Notes under the pieces: model-generated | What the model saw: only the letters and a program-made list of their open reading frames with translations | Told to the model about the DNA's origin: nothing | The model's database searches: none | Part shown: piece by piece, positions 17,724 to 27,376 of the stretch | Position numbering within the stretch: the stretch's first letter is position 1 | Layout of the letters: each line of letters begins with the position of its first letter | Assembly (NCBI RefSeq): GCF_000373485.1 | Contig: NZ_KB891576.1 | Location: forward strand, 124,001 to 188,000 | Length of the DNA: 64,000 bases | Source of the DNA: Dasania marina DSM 21967 | Lineage (GTDB): Bacteria > Pseudomonadota > Gammaproteobacteria > Pseudomonadales > Dasaniaceae | Direction of reading: 5' to 3' | Made by a program: the position numbers and the translations under genes

Positions 17724-19121
17724 TTAAGCAGTGATGTTATCCACCACAAATTCATGCACCTTCGCCAAGTCATTAGGCAACACCGTGCAGCGCTCTGGCA
17801 GGTCAAATAAGTCCGCCATGTGCAGCGGTAGTGCTGGCTCATGGGGGTAGCCTGCTTTCATAACGGCTTCGGGGAATTTAGCCGGATGGGCGGTGGCCAT
17901 AGTAACCATGGGCACATCACTGTTGCGTCTGGCGGCACGTGCGGCCTCTACACCTATAGCTGAGTGCGGGTCTAATAAATAGCCTGACGCGGCATAGACT
18001 TCGGCTATGGTTTTAACCGTTTGCTCATCGTCTACCGCATGGCTATCGAATAAATCACGCACGTTGGCGAAAGCGGCATCGGTAATTTGTACATCTTCGG
18101 TTTGGAAGCGCTCCATTAAATCCTTAATCGCAGCACCATCGCGGCCGTAGCAATCAAACAACATGCGTTCGAAGTTGCTAGAAATAACGATATCCATAGA
18201 GGGCGACAAGGTATGCGCTAATGGTTGCTTAGAGAAATCGTTATTGGAAATACAGCGGTGTAAAATATCATTTTTGTTAGTGGCTACCACTAACTGATCT
18301 ATGGGCAAACCCATTTTTGAAGCCAAGTAACCGGCATAGATATCACCAAAGTTACCAGTAGGCACCGAGAAAGCCACTTTGCGGTGCGGGCCACCCAAGG
18401 CCAAGGCTGCATAAAAGTAGTAGACGATTTGCGCCATAATACGCGCCCAGTTGATAGAGTTAACCGCAACTAGCTGTCTATCAGCAGGCAAAAAGCTTTT
18501 ATCGTTAAAGCTGGCTTTGACCATGCTTTGGCAATCATCAAAATTACCTTCAACCGCAATATTGTGAATATTGCTTTCGGTAACCGTAGTCATCTGTTTA
18601 CGCTGCACATCAGACACGCGCTGATGCGGATGCAATATAAAGATATCGATATTGCTGCAACGCTTACAACCCTGTATCGCGGCCGAGCCGGTATCACCGG
18701 AGGTAGCACCCATGATTACCACTTTTTGTTGCTTGCGCTCTAATACGTAATCCAACAAGCGGCCCAACATTTGTAAGGCAAAATCTTTAAACGCTAAGGT
18801 GGGGCCTTGAAATAATTCCAACACCCATTCGTTTTTATCTAGCTGCACTAAAGGCGCTATCGCTGGGTGACGAAAATCCACATAGGTGTCGTCGATAATG
18901 GCTTTTAAATCGGCATCGGGTATGCAACCACCAACAAAAGGCTGCACGATTTTAAAAGCTAAATCGGTGTAGCTTAGCGCTGCCCAACCGGCGATCTCAT
19001 CAACAGAAAACTGCGGCAGTTGTTCGGGCACATACAGGCCGCCATCAGGGGCCAAGCCAGTTAGTAATACTTCTTCAAAATTAAGTGCCGGTGCTTGGCC
19101 ACGGGTGCTGATATATTTCAT
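17724..19121 (-). CDS. thrC: Threonine synthase
   Basis: The 465-residue PLP enzyme carries the lysine motif PTLAFKDFALQ, the phosphate-binding GATSGDTGSAA, and VPTGNFGD, all typical of ThrC. Length fits the gammaproteobacterial type (about 460 residues). It converts O-phosphohomoserine to threonine. It lies 81 bp downstream of hom on the same strand, with a terminator just beyond its stop codon. No homoserine kinase gene is present in the window; in related genomes thrB lies elsewhere. Confidence 0.96.
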   Translation of the reverse strand: MKYISTRGQAPALNFEEVLLTGLAPDGGLYVPEQLPQFSVDEIAGWAALSYTDLAFKIVQPFVGGCIPDADLKAIIDDTYVDFRHPAIAPLVQLDKNEWVLELFQGPTLAFKDFALQMLGRLLDYVLERKQQKVVIMGATSGDTGSAAIQGCKRCSNIDIFILHPHQRVSDVQRKQMTTVTESNIHNIAVEGNFDDCQSMVKASFNDKSFLPADRQLVAVNSINWARIMAQIVYYFYAALALGGPHRKVAFSVPTGNFGDIYAGYLASKMGLPIDQLVVATNKNDILHRCISNNDFSKQPLAHTLSPSMDIVISSNFERMLFDCYGRDGAAIKDLMERFQTEDVQITDAAFANVRDLFDSHAVDDEQTVKTIAEVYAASGYLLDPHSAIGVEAARAARRNSDVPMVTMATAHPAKFPEAVMKAGYPHEPALPLHMADLFDLPERCTVLPNDLAKVHEFVVDNITA

Positions 19122-19202
19122 ATGACTATCTTCTTAAACTCTTTTCATATTTCTTTAAATGTTTATTCAAACACTTTTTAAAAAACCATTAAGCACTGCG
19201 AA

Positions 19203-20513
19203 TTAACCGGCTAAGGACTCTACCCGTATGCGGGTAACTTTACCGCAAACAAAACTCAAAGCCTCTATTTCAGCAATCACTAGGTTGAGTTGTTTTTCTA
19301 CCACACGGTTGGTCACTAATATCAGTGGCACAGTGGTTTCGTCCTCTTCCTCTTGTTCTTTTTGAATAATGGCTTCTATGCTGATACCGGCGGCGGCAAA
19401 AATCTTAGTGATTTCATTCATTACACCAGGCTTATCATCTACTGTCATACGCAAGTAATGGGCGCTGACGGTTTCTTCTATAGGCAGTATAGGGTCGTTG
19501 TTAAGCTCACCTTGCTGGTAGCTTAAATAAGGCACTTTATGCTCGGGATCGGCAGTTAAGGTACGCGCCACATCAATAATATCGGCTATTACTGAAGAAG
19601 CGGTAGGCTCGCTGCCCGCGCCCGCGCCGTAATACAAGGTAGGGCCTACAGCATCGCCTTTAACCAATATCGCATTCATTACGCCGTTCACATTGGCGAT
19701 TAAACGTTTTTTAGGGATCAAGGTAGGATGCACACGTAGCTCTATGCCCTGCTCGGTTTTACGCGCCACGCCCAAGTGCTTAATGCGGTAACCCAGCTCT
19801 TCGGCATAGCCCATATCTTCGGTGGTGATTTTGCTAATACCTTCGGTATAAGCTTTTTCAAACTGTAGCGGTATACCAAAAGCCAACGACGCTAGAATAA
19901 CCAGCTTATGCGCCGCATCTATACCCTCAACATCGAAAGTGGGGTCGGCTTCGGCATAACCTAAGGCCTGCGCCTGCGCTAACACATCGGAAAAGTCGCG
20001 ACCCTTGTCGCGCATTTCAGTCAAAATAAAGTTGCCAGTACCGTTGATGATACCTGCCAGCCATTCGATTTTATTGGCGGACAAACCTTCACGTATGGCT
20101 TTAATAATGGGGATGCCACCAGCCACTGCCGCTTCAAAAGCAACGTTAACGCCCTTGGCGTTGGCTGCGGCAAAAATCTCGTTGCCATGCTCGGCTATCA
20201 ACGCTTTGTTAGCTGTAACCACGTGCTTGCCATTGGCAATGGCGGTTAGCAGTAACTCTTTGGCAACAGTAGTGCCGCCGATAAGCTCAACTAAGATATC
20301 TATCTCAGGGTCGGCGGCAACCGCGAAAATATCGCGGCTAATGGTAATAGCACCAGTATCAATATCAGGATTGGCACGACGCTGACCAATGTGGGTGATT
20401 TGTATATCGCAGCCTGAGCGCGCTGAAATTTCAGCGGCATTGCGTGCTAATACTTTAAGAGTTCCCGCACCTACGGTGCCTAAGCCACAAAGTCCTACTT
20501 TTACCGGGTTCAA
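19203..20513 (-). CDS. hom: Homoserine dehydrogenase
   Basis: The 436-residue protein has an N-terminal NAD(P)-binding domain (GLCGLGTVGAGTLKVL), the catalytic domain with the signature GYAEADPTFDVEGIDAAHKL near residue 200, and a C-terminal ACT domain (about residues 350-430, DDKPGVMNEITKIFAAAGIS) for feedback control. It reduces aspartate semialdehyde to homoserine for threonine and methionine synthesis. It is the monofunctional form, without aspartokinase. It is followed by thrC and preceded by the DsbC-like genes. Confidence 0.96.
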   Translation of the reverse strand: MNPVKVGLCGLGTVGAGTLKVLARNAAEISARSGCDIQITHIGQRRANPDIDTGAITISRDIFAVAADPEIDILVELIGGTTVAKELLLTAIANGKHVVTANKALIAEHGNEIFAAANAKGVNVAFEAAVAGGIPIIKAIREGLSANKIEWLAGIINGTGNFILTEMRDKGRDFSDVLAQAQALGYAEADPTFDVEGIDAAHKLVILASLAFGIPLQFEKAYTEGISKITTEDMGYAEELGYRIKHLGVARKTEQGIELRVHPTLIPKKRLIANVNGVMNAILVKGDAVGPTLYYGAGAGSEPTASSVIADIIDVARTLTADPEHKVPYLSYQQGELNNDPILPIEETVSAHYLRMTVDDKPGVMNEITKIFAAAGISIEAIIQKEQEEEDETTVPLILVTNRVVEKQLNLVIAEIEALSFVCGKVTRIRVESLAG

Positions 20514-20661
20514 ACCACTATCCTCATTGACAAAATTAAAGCCGCAATTGTAGTAGAGCTGTTACGGCGTTGCACCTATTTTAGAGCTGTATAACGCTAT
20601 CACGGCTAAAAAAGCACCGTATAGCGGCAATTGAGTATTTTTTATACGTAAGCTGGGGGAT

Positions 20662-21507
20662 TTACTGCGAGGGGGCAGTTTGCTCAGGGTTGGCGGCGGC
20701 AGGCTCAGCGACTAACTCGGGCTCTACTTCAATCTCAGCCGCTATCTCTGCCACTATGCCTAGCAAGTTGAAGATCTGCGGCGCCCGTAACAGGCCTGAG
20801 ATGAGACGGCCATCGGTGGTTAGCACCGCGGGCAGGCGCTCCACCCCTAACTGCTTGGCTAAGGCTATATGCTTATCCATCAAGCCGGGCGTACACTGCT
20901 GCTCCGCCAAGGAGCGGCCCTGCATTAACATATCTAAGGCTTGCTGAGGCTGATCCGTACACCAAGTGCGTCGCACTTTGAGATAAGCCGAGGAACCGGG
21001 ACGCTGACGGTTAAGCGATAAATAACGCACCTCTACCCCCTGCGCCAGTAACTGCTGCGATTCTAGATGTTGAAACTGGCAGTAATAACAATCTACATCC
21101 AGCACCACATAGATAACCGCCTGTGCAGGCTGCTCAGGGATTAGCGACAAATACTCATTAGGCTGCAACTGCGCCAACAGCTGGGCGCGCTGCTGCTGTT
21201 TTAACTGCTGACTGAGGTCCACTACGCCGCTCTCAGTGCTTTGATAAAGATTACCCGCTAGAAAAAACTCAGCGGCAGGCAAGGTATACACCAGTAAGCC
21301 GCTAGCGAATTCCACCTGATATAACTGGCCATTGGCCACGGACGTTACTGCACGCACTTCTTTTAGAGGGAAATTAGCGGCCATTTGCTGACGCACTGCT
21401 TGCTCAGCCGAACTTGTTGTTTGCGTGACAGGCAAGCCCTGCTCGGCCTGCGTCAGGGTAGAAAAAAGCAATAGGCAAACCAGCCCGGCGGCGGCAAAAT
21501 TATTCAT
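20662..21507 (-). CDS. DsbC-like periplasmic thioredoxin-fold protein, divergent copy
   Basis: This 281-residue protein has a signal peptide (cleavage after TQA near residue 21) and the DsbC layout: N-terminal dimerisation domain (LLVYTLPAAEFFLAGNLYQ) and a thioredoxin-fold domain with the active site C140-YY-C143. It is a tandem paralog of the DsbC encoded 44 bp upstream. CYYC replaces the usual CGYC, which would be expected to alter redox potential. It also has an extra acidic, alanine/proline-rich C-terminal tail after residue 255. A role as disulfide isomerase or specialised thiol oxidoreductase is inferred. Confidence 0.8.
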   Translation of the reverse strand: MNNFAAAGLVCLLLFSTLTQAEQGLPVTQTTSSAEQAVRQQMAANFPLKEVRAVTSVANGQLYQVEFASGLLVYTLPAAEFFLAGNLYQSTESGVVDLSQQLKQQQRAQLLAQLQPNEYLSLIPEQPAQAVIYVVLDVDCYYCQFQHLESQQLLAQGVEVRYLSLNRQRPGSSAYLKVRRTWCTDQPQQALDMLMQGRSLAEQQCTPGLMDKHIALAKQLGVERLPAVLTTDGRLISGLLRAPQIFNLLGIVAEIAAEIEVEPELVAEPAAANPEQTAPSQ

Positions 21508-21551
21508 AATTAACCTAAAAAATAACGAAAGTGTTTATTGTTAATAGTGGT

Positions 21552-22304
21552 TTAAAGCTCTATAGCCTGAGCTAATTTATCAGCAGGCATATAGCCCGGT
21601 AGCAATTGGCCACTAGAGGTAATAATGGCAGGCGTGCCGCTAACCCCTATCTCTTGGCCCAACATAAATTGCTTGGCCACAGGATTATCTTCACACATAT
21701 TCAACGACATGGTTTTACCCTGTTTTAAGCTGGTTAAAGCCTTTTTCGGATCATCGGCACACCAAGCGGTAACGATTTTATTATAGGACTTTGAGCCTAT
21801 GCCTGCTCTGGGGTAAGCCATGTAGCGCACTTCTATGCCCATCTCATTAAGCTTGGGCACTTCGCCGTGCAGTTTGCGGCAATAGCCGCAATCGATATCG
21901 GTAAAGACGGTGACATAATCTTTGACCTTGCCTGCAGGGGAAAAGATAATCATATCTTTTTTCGCCACCCCAGCCATAAGTTTGGCCCTGTCACCGGAGC
22001 GTTCATGCTCAGTAAGGTTCACAAAACCCTTATCAGTAATTTCAAATAAATCGCCGGCCACAAACTGCAAACCACTGGCCGATGAATATAATAGCGGGCC
22101 ATTTAAAATCTGCACTTTATATAAGCCGGGCATACGCGAAGGGCTAACTGATTGCAGCTGCCAATCGGGCCGTACCATGTTGAAAGCACGACTAATATTA
22201 GTGGCCACTTCTGCCGACACCTTGTCATCCTCAGCCTGAGCACTAGTCACCAGCAACACCGTAGCCGCCACTAAAGCCAAACTAAAACCTTTAACACTTA
22301 CCAT
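21552..22304 (-). CDS. dsbC: Thiol:disulfide interchange protein DsbC
   Basis: The 250-residue periplasmic protein has a signal peptide ending at AQA, an N-terminal dimerisation domain (about residues 30-100) and a thioredoxin-fold domain with the CGYC active site (C139, C142) after VTVFTDID. The SGTPAI cis-proline loop is present (GVSGTPAIITSSG). It isomerises wrong disulfides in the periplasm. Two ATGs are adjacent (22307 and 22304); the second has AGGA at five bases. It lies between xerD and hom, its conserved position in pseudomonad-like genomes, and is followed by a diverged paralog. Confidence 0.93.
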   Translation of the reverse strand: MVSVKGFSLALVAATVLLVTSAQAEDDKVSAEVATNISRAFNMVRPDWQLQSVSPSRMPGLYKVQILNGPLLYSSASGLQFVAGDLFEITDKGFVNLTEHERSGDRAKLMAGVAKKDMIIFSPAGKVKDYVTVFTDIDCGYCRKLHGEVPKLNEMGIEVRYMAYPRAGIGSKSYNKIVTAWCADDPKKALTSLKQGKTMSLNMCEDNPVAKQFMLGQEIGVSGTPAIITSSGQLLPGYMPADKLAQAIEL

Positions 22305-22393
22305 CATTATCCTAAAACCTTAATTAAATTATCTTGCTGCTTGGAGCTCGGCAATACTTAGAAGTTCAGCTAGAAGCTCAGCGTGTTTAGACA

Positions 22394-23290
22394 TCAGCCC
22401 CTAGGATGATGCTGTGCGTGCAGCTCTTTCATGCGTGCCCGCGCCACATGGGTATATATTTGCGTGGTACTCAGATCACTATGCCCCAGCAATAATTGCA
22501 CAACTCGCAGATCAGCACCATGGTTTATTAAATGGGTGGCGAAGGCATGACGTAAGGTATGCGGCGACAAAGGCCGCTGTATACCGGCCCGCTGCGCGTA
22601 CAGCTTGATGCGATGCCAAAAGGTTTGCCTAGTCATCATGTCACCGCGCCGCGAAGGAAACATCACCTCACTCATCTTGTGGCCCAGCAGCACTGGCCGT
22701 GCCGTTTGGCTATAGCGCTTAAGCCAGTGCAGCGCCTCTTCGCCGGTGGGCACCAAGCGCTCCTTACTGCCCTTACCCATGACCCGCACCACCCCTTGCG
22801 CCACGCTCACCTGCCCTAAGGTTAAGGTCACTAACTCGGTCACCCGCAGGCCTGAGGCATAGAGTAATTCCAACATGGCCTTGTCACGCAACTCCAATGG
22901 ATTATCCACATCGGGCTCGCTTAACAAATTATCAACATCGGCCTCGGTTAAGATTTTAGGTAGGGATCTACCCAGCTTAGGGCTATCGATATCTAGAGTA
23001 GGGTTGACGCTGATATGGGCTTCGCGCAATTGGTATTGATAAAAGCCCCGCAAACAAGACAACAGCCGTGCCGTGCTGCGCGCCGACTTACCCTGCCCCC
23101 TAGCCTGCCCTAAATAATCAAATACCTCAGCCTGCCCCGCCGCCAACAGTGTTTGCTTATTGGCCTGCAAAAACACCGCGTATTGTTTTAAGTCGCGCCT
23201 ATAGGAGGTAAGGGTATTTTGACTCAAGCCCTTCTCCATCCAAATCGCATCGAGATAATTATCAATAATGACTAGCTGTTGATCTAACAC
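22394..23290 (-). CDS. xerD: Site-specific tyrosine recombinase XerD
   Basis: The 298-residue protein has the N-terminal SAM-like core-binding domain and the catalytic set R149 (SGLRVTEL), K173 (GKGSKERL), H244 and R247 (PHTLRHAFATHL), H270 (LLGHSDLSTT) and nucleophile Y279 (IYTHV). It acts with XerC at dif to resolve chromosome dimers. The neighbourhood (dsbC, hom, thrC, recJ) is that of the housekeeping xerD, not a mobile integrase. Confidence 0.96.
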   Translation of the reverse strand: MLDQQLVIIDNYLDAIWMEKGLSQNTLTSYRRDLKQYAVFLQANKQTLLAAGQAEVFDYLGQARGQGKSARSTARLLSCLRGFYQYQLREAHISVNPTLDIDSPKLGRSLPKILTEADVDNLLSEPDVDNPLELRDKAMLELLYASGLRVTELVTLTLGQVSVAQGVVRVMGKGSKERLVPTGEEALHWLKRYSQTARPVLLGHKMSEVMFPSRRGDMMTRQTFWHRIKLYAQRAGIQRPLSPHTLRHAFATHLINHGADLRVVQLLLGHSDLSTTQIYTHVARARMKELHAQHHPRG

Positions 23291-23410
23291 AGATATAAGT
23301 ACACGGTTATTAATTATCGCCAGAAAGTAGCACGTTTACCCCAAACTAGAAACCGCCTACATAAGCTAGCGACTATAGGCTACCCACTAGCGACTTACAT
23401 TTTTCAAACA

Positions 23411-23442
23411 TAAAAAAAGGCAGCCAAGGCTGCCTTTTTAAA
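23411..23442 (-). terminator. Rho-independent terminator after rplS
   Basis: AAAAAGGCAGCC (23414-23425) pairs with GGCTGCCTTTTT (23428-23439) around a 2-nt loop, followed on the minus strand by a T-run. It ends the rpsP-rimM-trmD-rplS operon. Confidence 0.9.
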
Positions 23443-23455
23443 AAGAAGAAGTGGC

Positions 23456-23812
23456 TTATTTACCCAACTTCTCTTTGATACGTGCTGCACGGCCGCTAAG
23501 CTCACGCAAGTAGTATAGTTTGGCTTGTCTAACGTCACCGCGACGCTTAACAGCAATGCTGTCAACCAAAGGGCTGTAGGTTTGGAAAGTACGCTCTACA
23601 CCAACACCGTGTGAAATCTTACGCACAGTGAAAGCAGAGTTTAACGCGCGGTTACGTTTACCAAGCACTACACCTTCAAAAGCCTGAAGACGCTCACGAG
23701 TACCTTCTTTTACTTTAACCTGCACTACAACAGTGTCACCAGGACTAAAGTCTGGAATCTCTCTAGTCATTTGTTCTGCTTCAATTGCAGCGATAATTTT
23801 GTTCTTGCTCAT
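23456..23812 (-). CDS. rplS: 50S ribosomal protein L19
   Basis: The start at 23812 gives a 118-residue protein beginning [15 protein letters not shown], the normal L19 length; an upstream in-frame start would add 11 unrelated residues. Conserved L19 segments are present: [27 protein letters not shown] and [25 protein letters not shown]. It is last in the rpsP-rimM-trmD-rplS operon and sits before a strong terminator. Confidence 0.97.
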   Translation of the reverse strand: MSKNKIIAAIEAEQMTREIPDFSPGDTVVVQVKVKEGTRERLQAFEGVVLGKRNRALNSAFTVRKISHGVGVERTFQTYSPLVDSIAVKRRGDVRQAKLYYLRELSGRAARIKEKLGK

Positions 23813-23965
23813 GGCATTTCCTAAATATATAGGCTGTGTTTTCACAGCTATTTAAAACCCCGTACTTGTCCGTGTTTTTATTCATACCTTCTCCCGCATT
23901 GCCAGGGACTAAAGATATACAGACATTGGTCCAGATGATTGTTGCGTTTTTTATTAGCCTGCGAG

Positions 23966-24724
23966 CTAGCTTACGCTATCTTGCTCGGCTATAAAGCTCG
24001 CCAGCAAATCTTGCTCTTCACTGTTCAGTGGCCGCTGCTCTAAAAGCTCTGGCCGCCGCTGCCAAGTTCGCCCTAACGCCTGCTTTAAGCGCCAACGACG
24101 TATTTTGTTGTGATCACCGCTTAACAACACCTCGGGCACCGGCTTACCGGCTAACACCTCTGGGCGCGTATAGTGCGGACAATCTAGCAAGCCCTCTGCA
24201 AAAGAATCCTCTTTGGCAGATAGCTCATGCCCCAACGCGCCGGGCAACTGCCTCACTACGGTATCTATCATCACCATGGCGGCCAATTCGCCACCACTTA
24301 ATACGTAATCGCCTATAGACCATTCTTCGTCTATCTCGGCTTCTATCAAACGCTCGTCTATACCTTCGTAACGACCAGCGATAAAAATCAATTTTTTGCT
24401 TAGCGCTAATGTTTCTACGCCTTGCTGGTTTAGCTGACGACCTTGCGGTGATAAATAAATCACCTTACTGTCGTCACCCATGGCCTGTTTGGCTGCCGCT
24501 AGCGCTTTGCGCAAAGGCTCTACCTTCATCACCATGCCAGGGCCACCGCCATAAGGCCTGTCATCGACAGTGCGGTGCTTATCTTCGGTAAAATCTCTAG
24601 GGTTCCACCACTGCAGACTGACTAAGCCCTGCTTGACCGCCCTACCGCTAATACCGCTTTCGGTAATCGCCGTGAACATTTCTGGGAACAGCGTTATGAC
24701 ACCTACCGTCAAACTCTCTGTCAT
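23966..24724 (-). CDS. trmD: tRNA (guanine37-N1)-methyltransferase TrmD
   Basis: The 252-residue SPOUT methyltransferase shows the family motifs [30 protein letters not shown] and the S-adenosylmethionine knot region [16 protein letters not shown]. It methylates G37 of tRNAs reading CNN codons and prevents frameshifting. It lies between rimM and rplS in the standard ribosomal operon order. Confidence 0.97.
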   Translation of the reverse strand: MTESLTVGVITLFPEMFTAITESGISGRAVKQGLVSLQWWNPRDFTEDKHRTVDDRPYGGGPGMVMKVEPLRKALAAAKQAMGDDSKVIYLSPQGRQLNQQGVETLALSKKLIFIAGRYEGIDERLIEAEIDEEWSIGDYVLSGGELAAMVMIDTVVRQLPGALGHELSAKEDSFAEGLLDCPHYTRPEVLAGKPVPEVLLSGDHNKIRRWRLKQALGRTWQRRPELLEQRPLNSEEQDLLASFIAEQDSVS

Positions 24725-24758
24725 TACCCATCCTGCTCTTGCTGGTCTTTACATGCGT

Positions 24759-25313
24759 TTAAAATTCTGGATCCCAATCGACCCGAATTAAACCGTTTTC
24801 TATATCGATGTCAGTAACAAACTGGCCCGGTAGATAAGGAATTAAACGCTCCTCGTCATCGATACTGCCTGCGCATTTCTGCACTACCATCACATCGTTA
24901 GCACCGGTTTCTAGCATATGGCTTACCGTGCCCAACAACAGCTCTTCGCCCTTGTCGTTTGCGGTGTATACCTTTAAGCCTTCTAACTGATGCCAATAAA
25001 ACTCATCATCAGCCAATACCGGTAAGGCATCAGCTGCAATCGACACATCGCACTTGCAATATTGTGCCGCAAGCTCGCGATCATCGACACCAGTGATACG
25101 AGCGACTAAACCCTTACCATGGCGTTTGCCGTCTTCAAAGCTAATCGGCTGCCATTGGCCGCCGCGCTGAATCTGGCAATCCGTATACGAGAAGAAGTTT
25201 TCCACAGGTTCGGTATACGAATGTATTTTAACCCACCCTTTAACGCCGAATACGACAGTGACTTTACCAATCACCACGCGCTCAGCGGCCATATCAGTGG
25301 GTTTAGCTGACAT
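24759..25313 (-). CDS. rimM: Ribosome maturation factor RimM
   Basis: The protein (184 residues from the ATG at 25313) has the N-terminal RimM beta-barrel (VVIGKVTVVFGVKGWVKIHSYTEP) and a C-terminal PRC-barrel (DEFYWHQLEGLKVYT, ending GLIRVDWDPEF). It assists 30S subunit assembly by acting on S19. It begins three bases after the rpsP stop codon; a TTG directly before the ATG abuts rpsP and is less likely as the start. Confidence 0.95.
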   Translation of the reverse strand: MSAKPTDMAAERVVIGKVTVVFGVKGWVKIHSYTEPVENFFSYTDCQIQRGGQWQPISFEDGKRHGKGLVARITGVDDRELAAQYCKCDVSIAADALPVLADDEFYWHQLEGLKVYTANDKGEELLLGTVSHMLETGANDVMVVQKCAGSIDDEERLIPYLPGQFVTDIDIENGLIRVDWDPEF

Positions 25314-25316
25314 CAA

Positions 25317-25565
25317 TTAAGCCGCTTTCTTAACGCTCTTAACTAACTCAGCTACGCGGTCAGATAATTGCGCGCCTTCAGATACCCAGTGTTCAACGCG
25401 CTCTAATTCAACGCGTAAACGCTCTTCCTGGCCACGCGCAACAGGGTTAAAGAAACCCACACGCTCAAGATAACGGCCATTACGTGATGTACGGCTGTCA
25501 GTCACAGTCAAGTGATAAAAAGGACGCTTTTTTGAACCGCCACGAGCTAAACGAATTGTTACCAT
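25317..25565 (-). CDS. rpsP: 30S ribosomal protein S16
   Basis: From the ATG at 25565 the product is 82 residues, the normal S16 length, starting [19 protein letters not shown]; the open frame upstream adds unrelated residues. It is first in the rpsP-rimM-trmD-rplS operon. A possible promoter with a TAAAAT -10 box and a GC-rich discriminator lies on the minus strand around 25660-25700, in keeping with growth-rate control. Confidence 0.97.
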   Translation of the reverse strand: MVTIRLARGGSKKRPFYHLTVTDSRTSRNGRYLERVGFFNPVARGQEERLRVELERVEHWVSEGAQLSDRVAELVKSVKKAA

Positions 25566-25705
25566 TGTTAATTTCCTAACGCTTGAGCAGGCCACCAAGG
25601 CCCACAAATCAAATTCTTTACTCCGCACACATATTCAACAAGCGAACACATGCCAGAAAGGCGCGGTATTTTAAGTTAAGCGCGCTAACTTTGAAACCTC
25701 TTTTA

Positions 25706-25758
25706 TGGTTTTTAAGGTAAATAAGCCTAGATCGCGAGTTTATTGACCTTAAAAACCA
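25706..25758. repeat. 13-bp perfect inverted repeat between ffh and rpsP
   Basis: TGGTTTTTAAGGT (25706-25718) and ACCTTAAAAACCA (25746-25758) are exact inverted copies separated by 27 bp. It lies 25 bp past the ffh stop codon and upstream of the likely rpsP promoter. It could be a weak terminator for ffh or a regulator site; no T-run follows the stem. Confidence 0.45.
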
Positions 25759-25782
25759 CTGATCACCTATACAATCAAGTGC

Positions 25783-27156
25783 TTAGCGACCTAAAAAGCC
25801 GCCGCCACCGGGGGGCATCATGCCGCCCATACCACGCATCATATTGGCCATACCGCCTTTTTTACTCATTTTTTTCATCATTTTAGCCATTTGCTTATGC
25901 TGCTTGATGAGGCGATTAAGGTCTTGTATGTCGGTGCCCGAGCCGGTAGTGATACGGCGCTTGCGCGAGCCGTTGAGTATGTCAGGATTGCTGCGCTCAG
26001 CGGGGGTCATGGAGTCTATTAAGGCCTCCATTTTTACGAACATCTTGTTATCTACCTGCTGCTGCGCCATTTGCGCCATACCACCCATGCCGGGCAGTTT
26101 GTCTAACATGCCGGTAATACCGCCCATGTTCTTCATTTGCTGTAACTGATCACGCAAATCTTCCAGATCAAACTTCTTGCCCTTTTTCATCTTCTTGGCA
26201 AGCTTGTCGGCTTTTTGCTTATCTAGTTTTTGCTCGGCTTCTTCGATTAGCGATAGCACATCACCCATGCCCAGTATACGCGAGGCGATACGGTCGGGAT
26301 GGAAAGGGTCTAGCGCGTCAGTTTTTTCGCCCACACCCATAAACTTGATGGGCTTGCCGGTAATATGCCTAACCGATAATGCGGCACCGCCACGGCTGTC
26401 GGCATCAGCTTTAGTTAAGATCACACCGGTTAACGGCAGAGCATCGTTAAAGGCTTTGGCGGTATTGGCGGCATCCTGACCGGTCATGGCATCAACCACG
26501 AACAGGGTTTCTATAGGCTTGATGGCGGCGTGTAAGTCTTTAATTTCCGTCATCATGTCTTCGTCTACCGCTAAACGACCAGCGGTATCGACGATAAGCA
26601 CGTCAGCAAACTTAAGCTTGGCTTCTTGTATAGCGGCATTAGCTATATCTATGGGCTTTTGCCCTATATCGGAAGGGAAGAAGCTGGCACCCACCTCGCC
26701 TGCCAGAGTTTCTAACTGCTTGATAGCGGCTGGGCGATATACATCAACACTCACCACCATCACTTTTTTCTTTTCTTTCTCTTGCAAGTAGCGCGCTAAC
26801 TTGGCTACCGAGGTAGTTTTACCCGCACCCTGTAAGCCAGCCATCAACAAGATAGCTGGGGGCTGAGTGGCTAGGTTCAGGCTCTCGTTGGCCTGGCCCA
26901 TCACTTTTTCTAATTCGTCGCTAACAATCTTAACGAACACTTGGCCGGGGCTAAGGCTTTTACCTACCTCTTGGCCCACCGCACGCTGCCTAACCGCCTC
27001 AATAAAATCTTTTACCACCGGCAAGGCCACATCGGCCTCTAACAGCGCCATGCGCACTTCGCGCAGGGTCTCTTGAATATTCTCTTCCGTTAAACGCGCT
27101 GAGCCAGAAATGCTGCGCAGCGTATTGGATAAACGTTCTGTTAAATTGTCGAACAT
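25783..27156 (-). CDS. ffh: Signal recognition particle protein Ffh
   Basis: The SRP54-type GTPase shows the NG domain with GLQGAGKTTSVAKLA, DTAGRL and TKADADSRGGA, and a methionine-rich M domain at the C-terminus (QMAKMMKKMSKKGGMANMMRGMGGMM) that binds 4.5S RNA and signal peptides. The start at 27156 (MFDNLTERLSN) is the conserved one; seven extra residues upstream are unlikely. It is divergent from ypjD-corB, the usual arrangement in gammaproteobacteria. Confidence 0.97.
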   Translation of the reverse strand: MFDNLTERLSNTLRSISGSARLTEENIQETLREVRMALLEADVALPVVKDFIEAVRQRAVGQEVGKSLSPGQVFVKIVSDELEKVMGQANESLNLATQPPAILLMAGLQGAGKTTSVAKLARYLQEKEKKKVMVVSVDVYRPAAIKQLETLAGEVGASFFPSDIGQKPIDIANAAIQEAKLKFADVLIVDTAGRLAVDEDMMTEIKDLHAAIKPIETLFVVDAMTGQDAANTAKAFNDALPLTGVILTKADADSRGGAALSVRHITGKPIKFMGVGEKTDALDPFHPDRIASRILGMGDVLSLIEEAEQKLDKQKADKLAKKMKKGKKFDLEDLRDQLQQMKNMGGITGMLDKLPGMGGMAQMAQQQVDNKMFVKMEALIDSMTPAERSNPDILNGSRKRRITTGSGTDIQDLNRLIKQHKQMAKMMKKMSKKGGMANMMRGMGGMMPPGGGGFLGR

Positions 27157-27376
27157 GTCATGCCTTCTCAAAACCATGCCCTAACTCTGCGATTGAAAGC
27201 TAAGACTATTGAAATAAACGGTGTAAACTGGTGAAGTATACCTGAGCCTATAGCAGTAACCCAAATCCAATTCAGTATCGCGCAGCAAACAGCCAATAAC
27301 CGCATCAATGAATTGAACTGTTACTGCAACAAGCACCATAACCGGAAACGCAATAAGAGCCACAATAAGAAACGCT

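Noticed and set aside
22394-23290. XerD as a mobile-element integrase
   Set aside because: Its neighbours are the conserved dsbC-hom-thrC-recJ genes, so it is the housekeeping recombinase.
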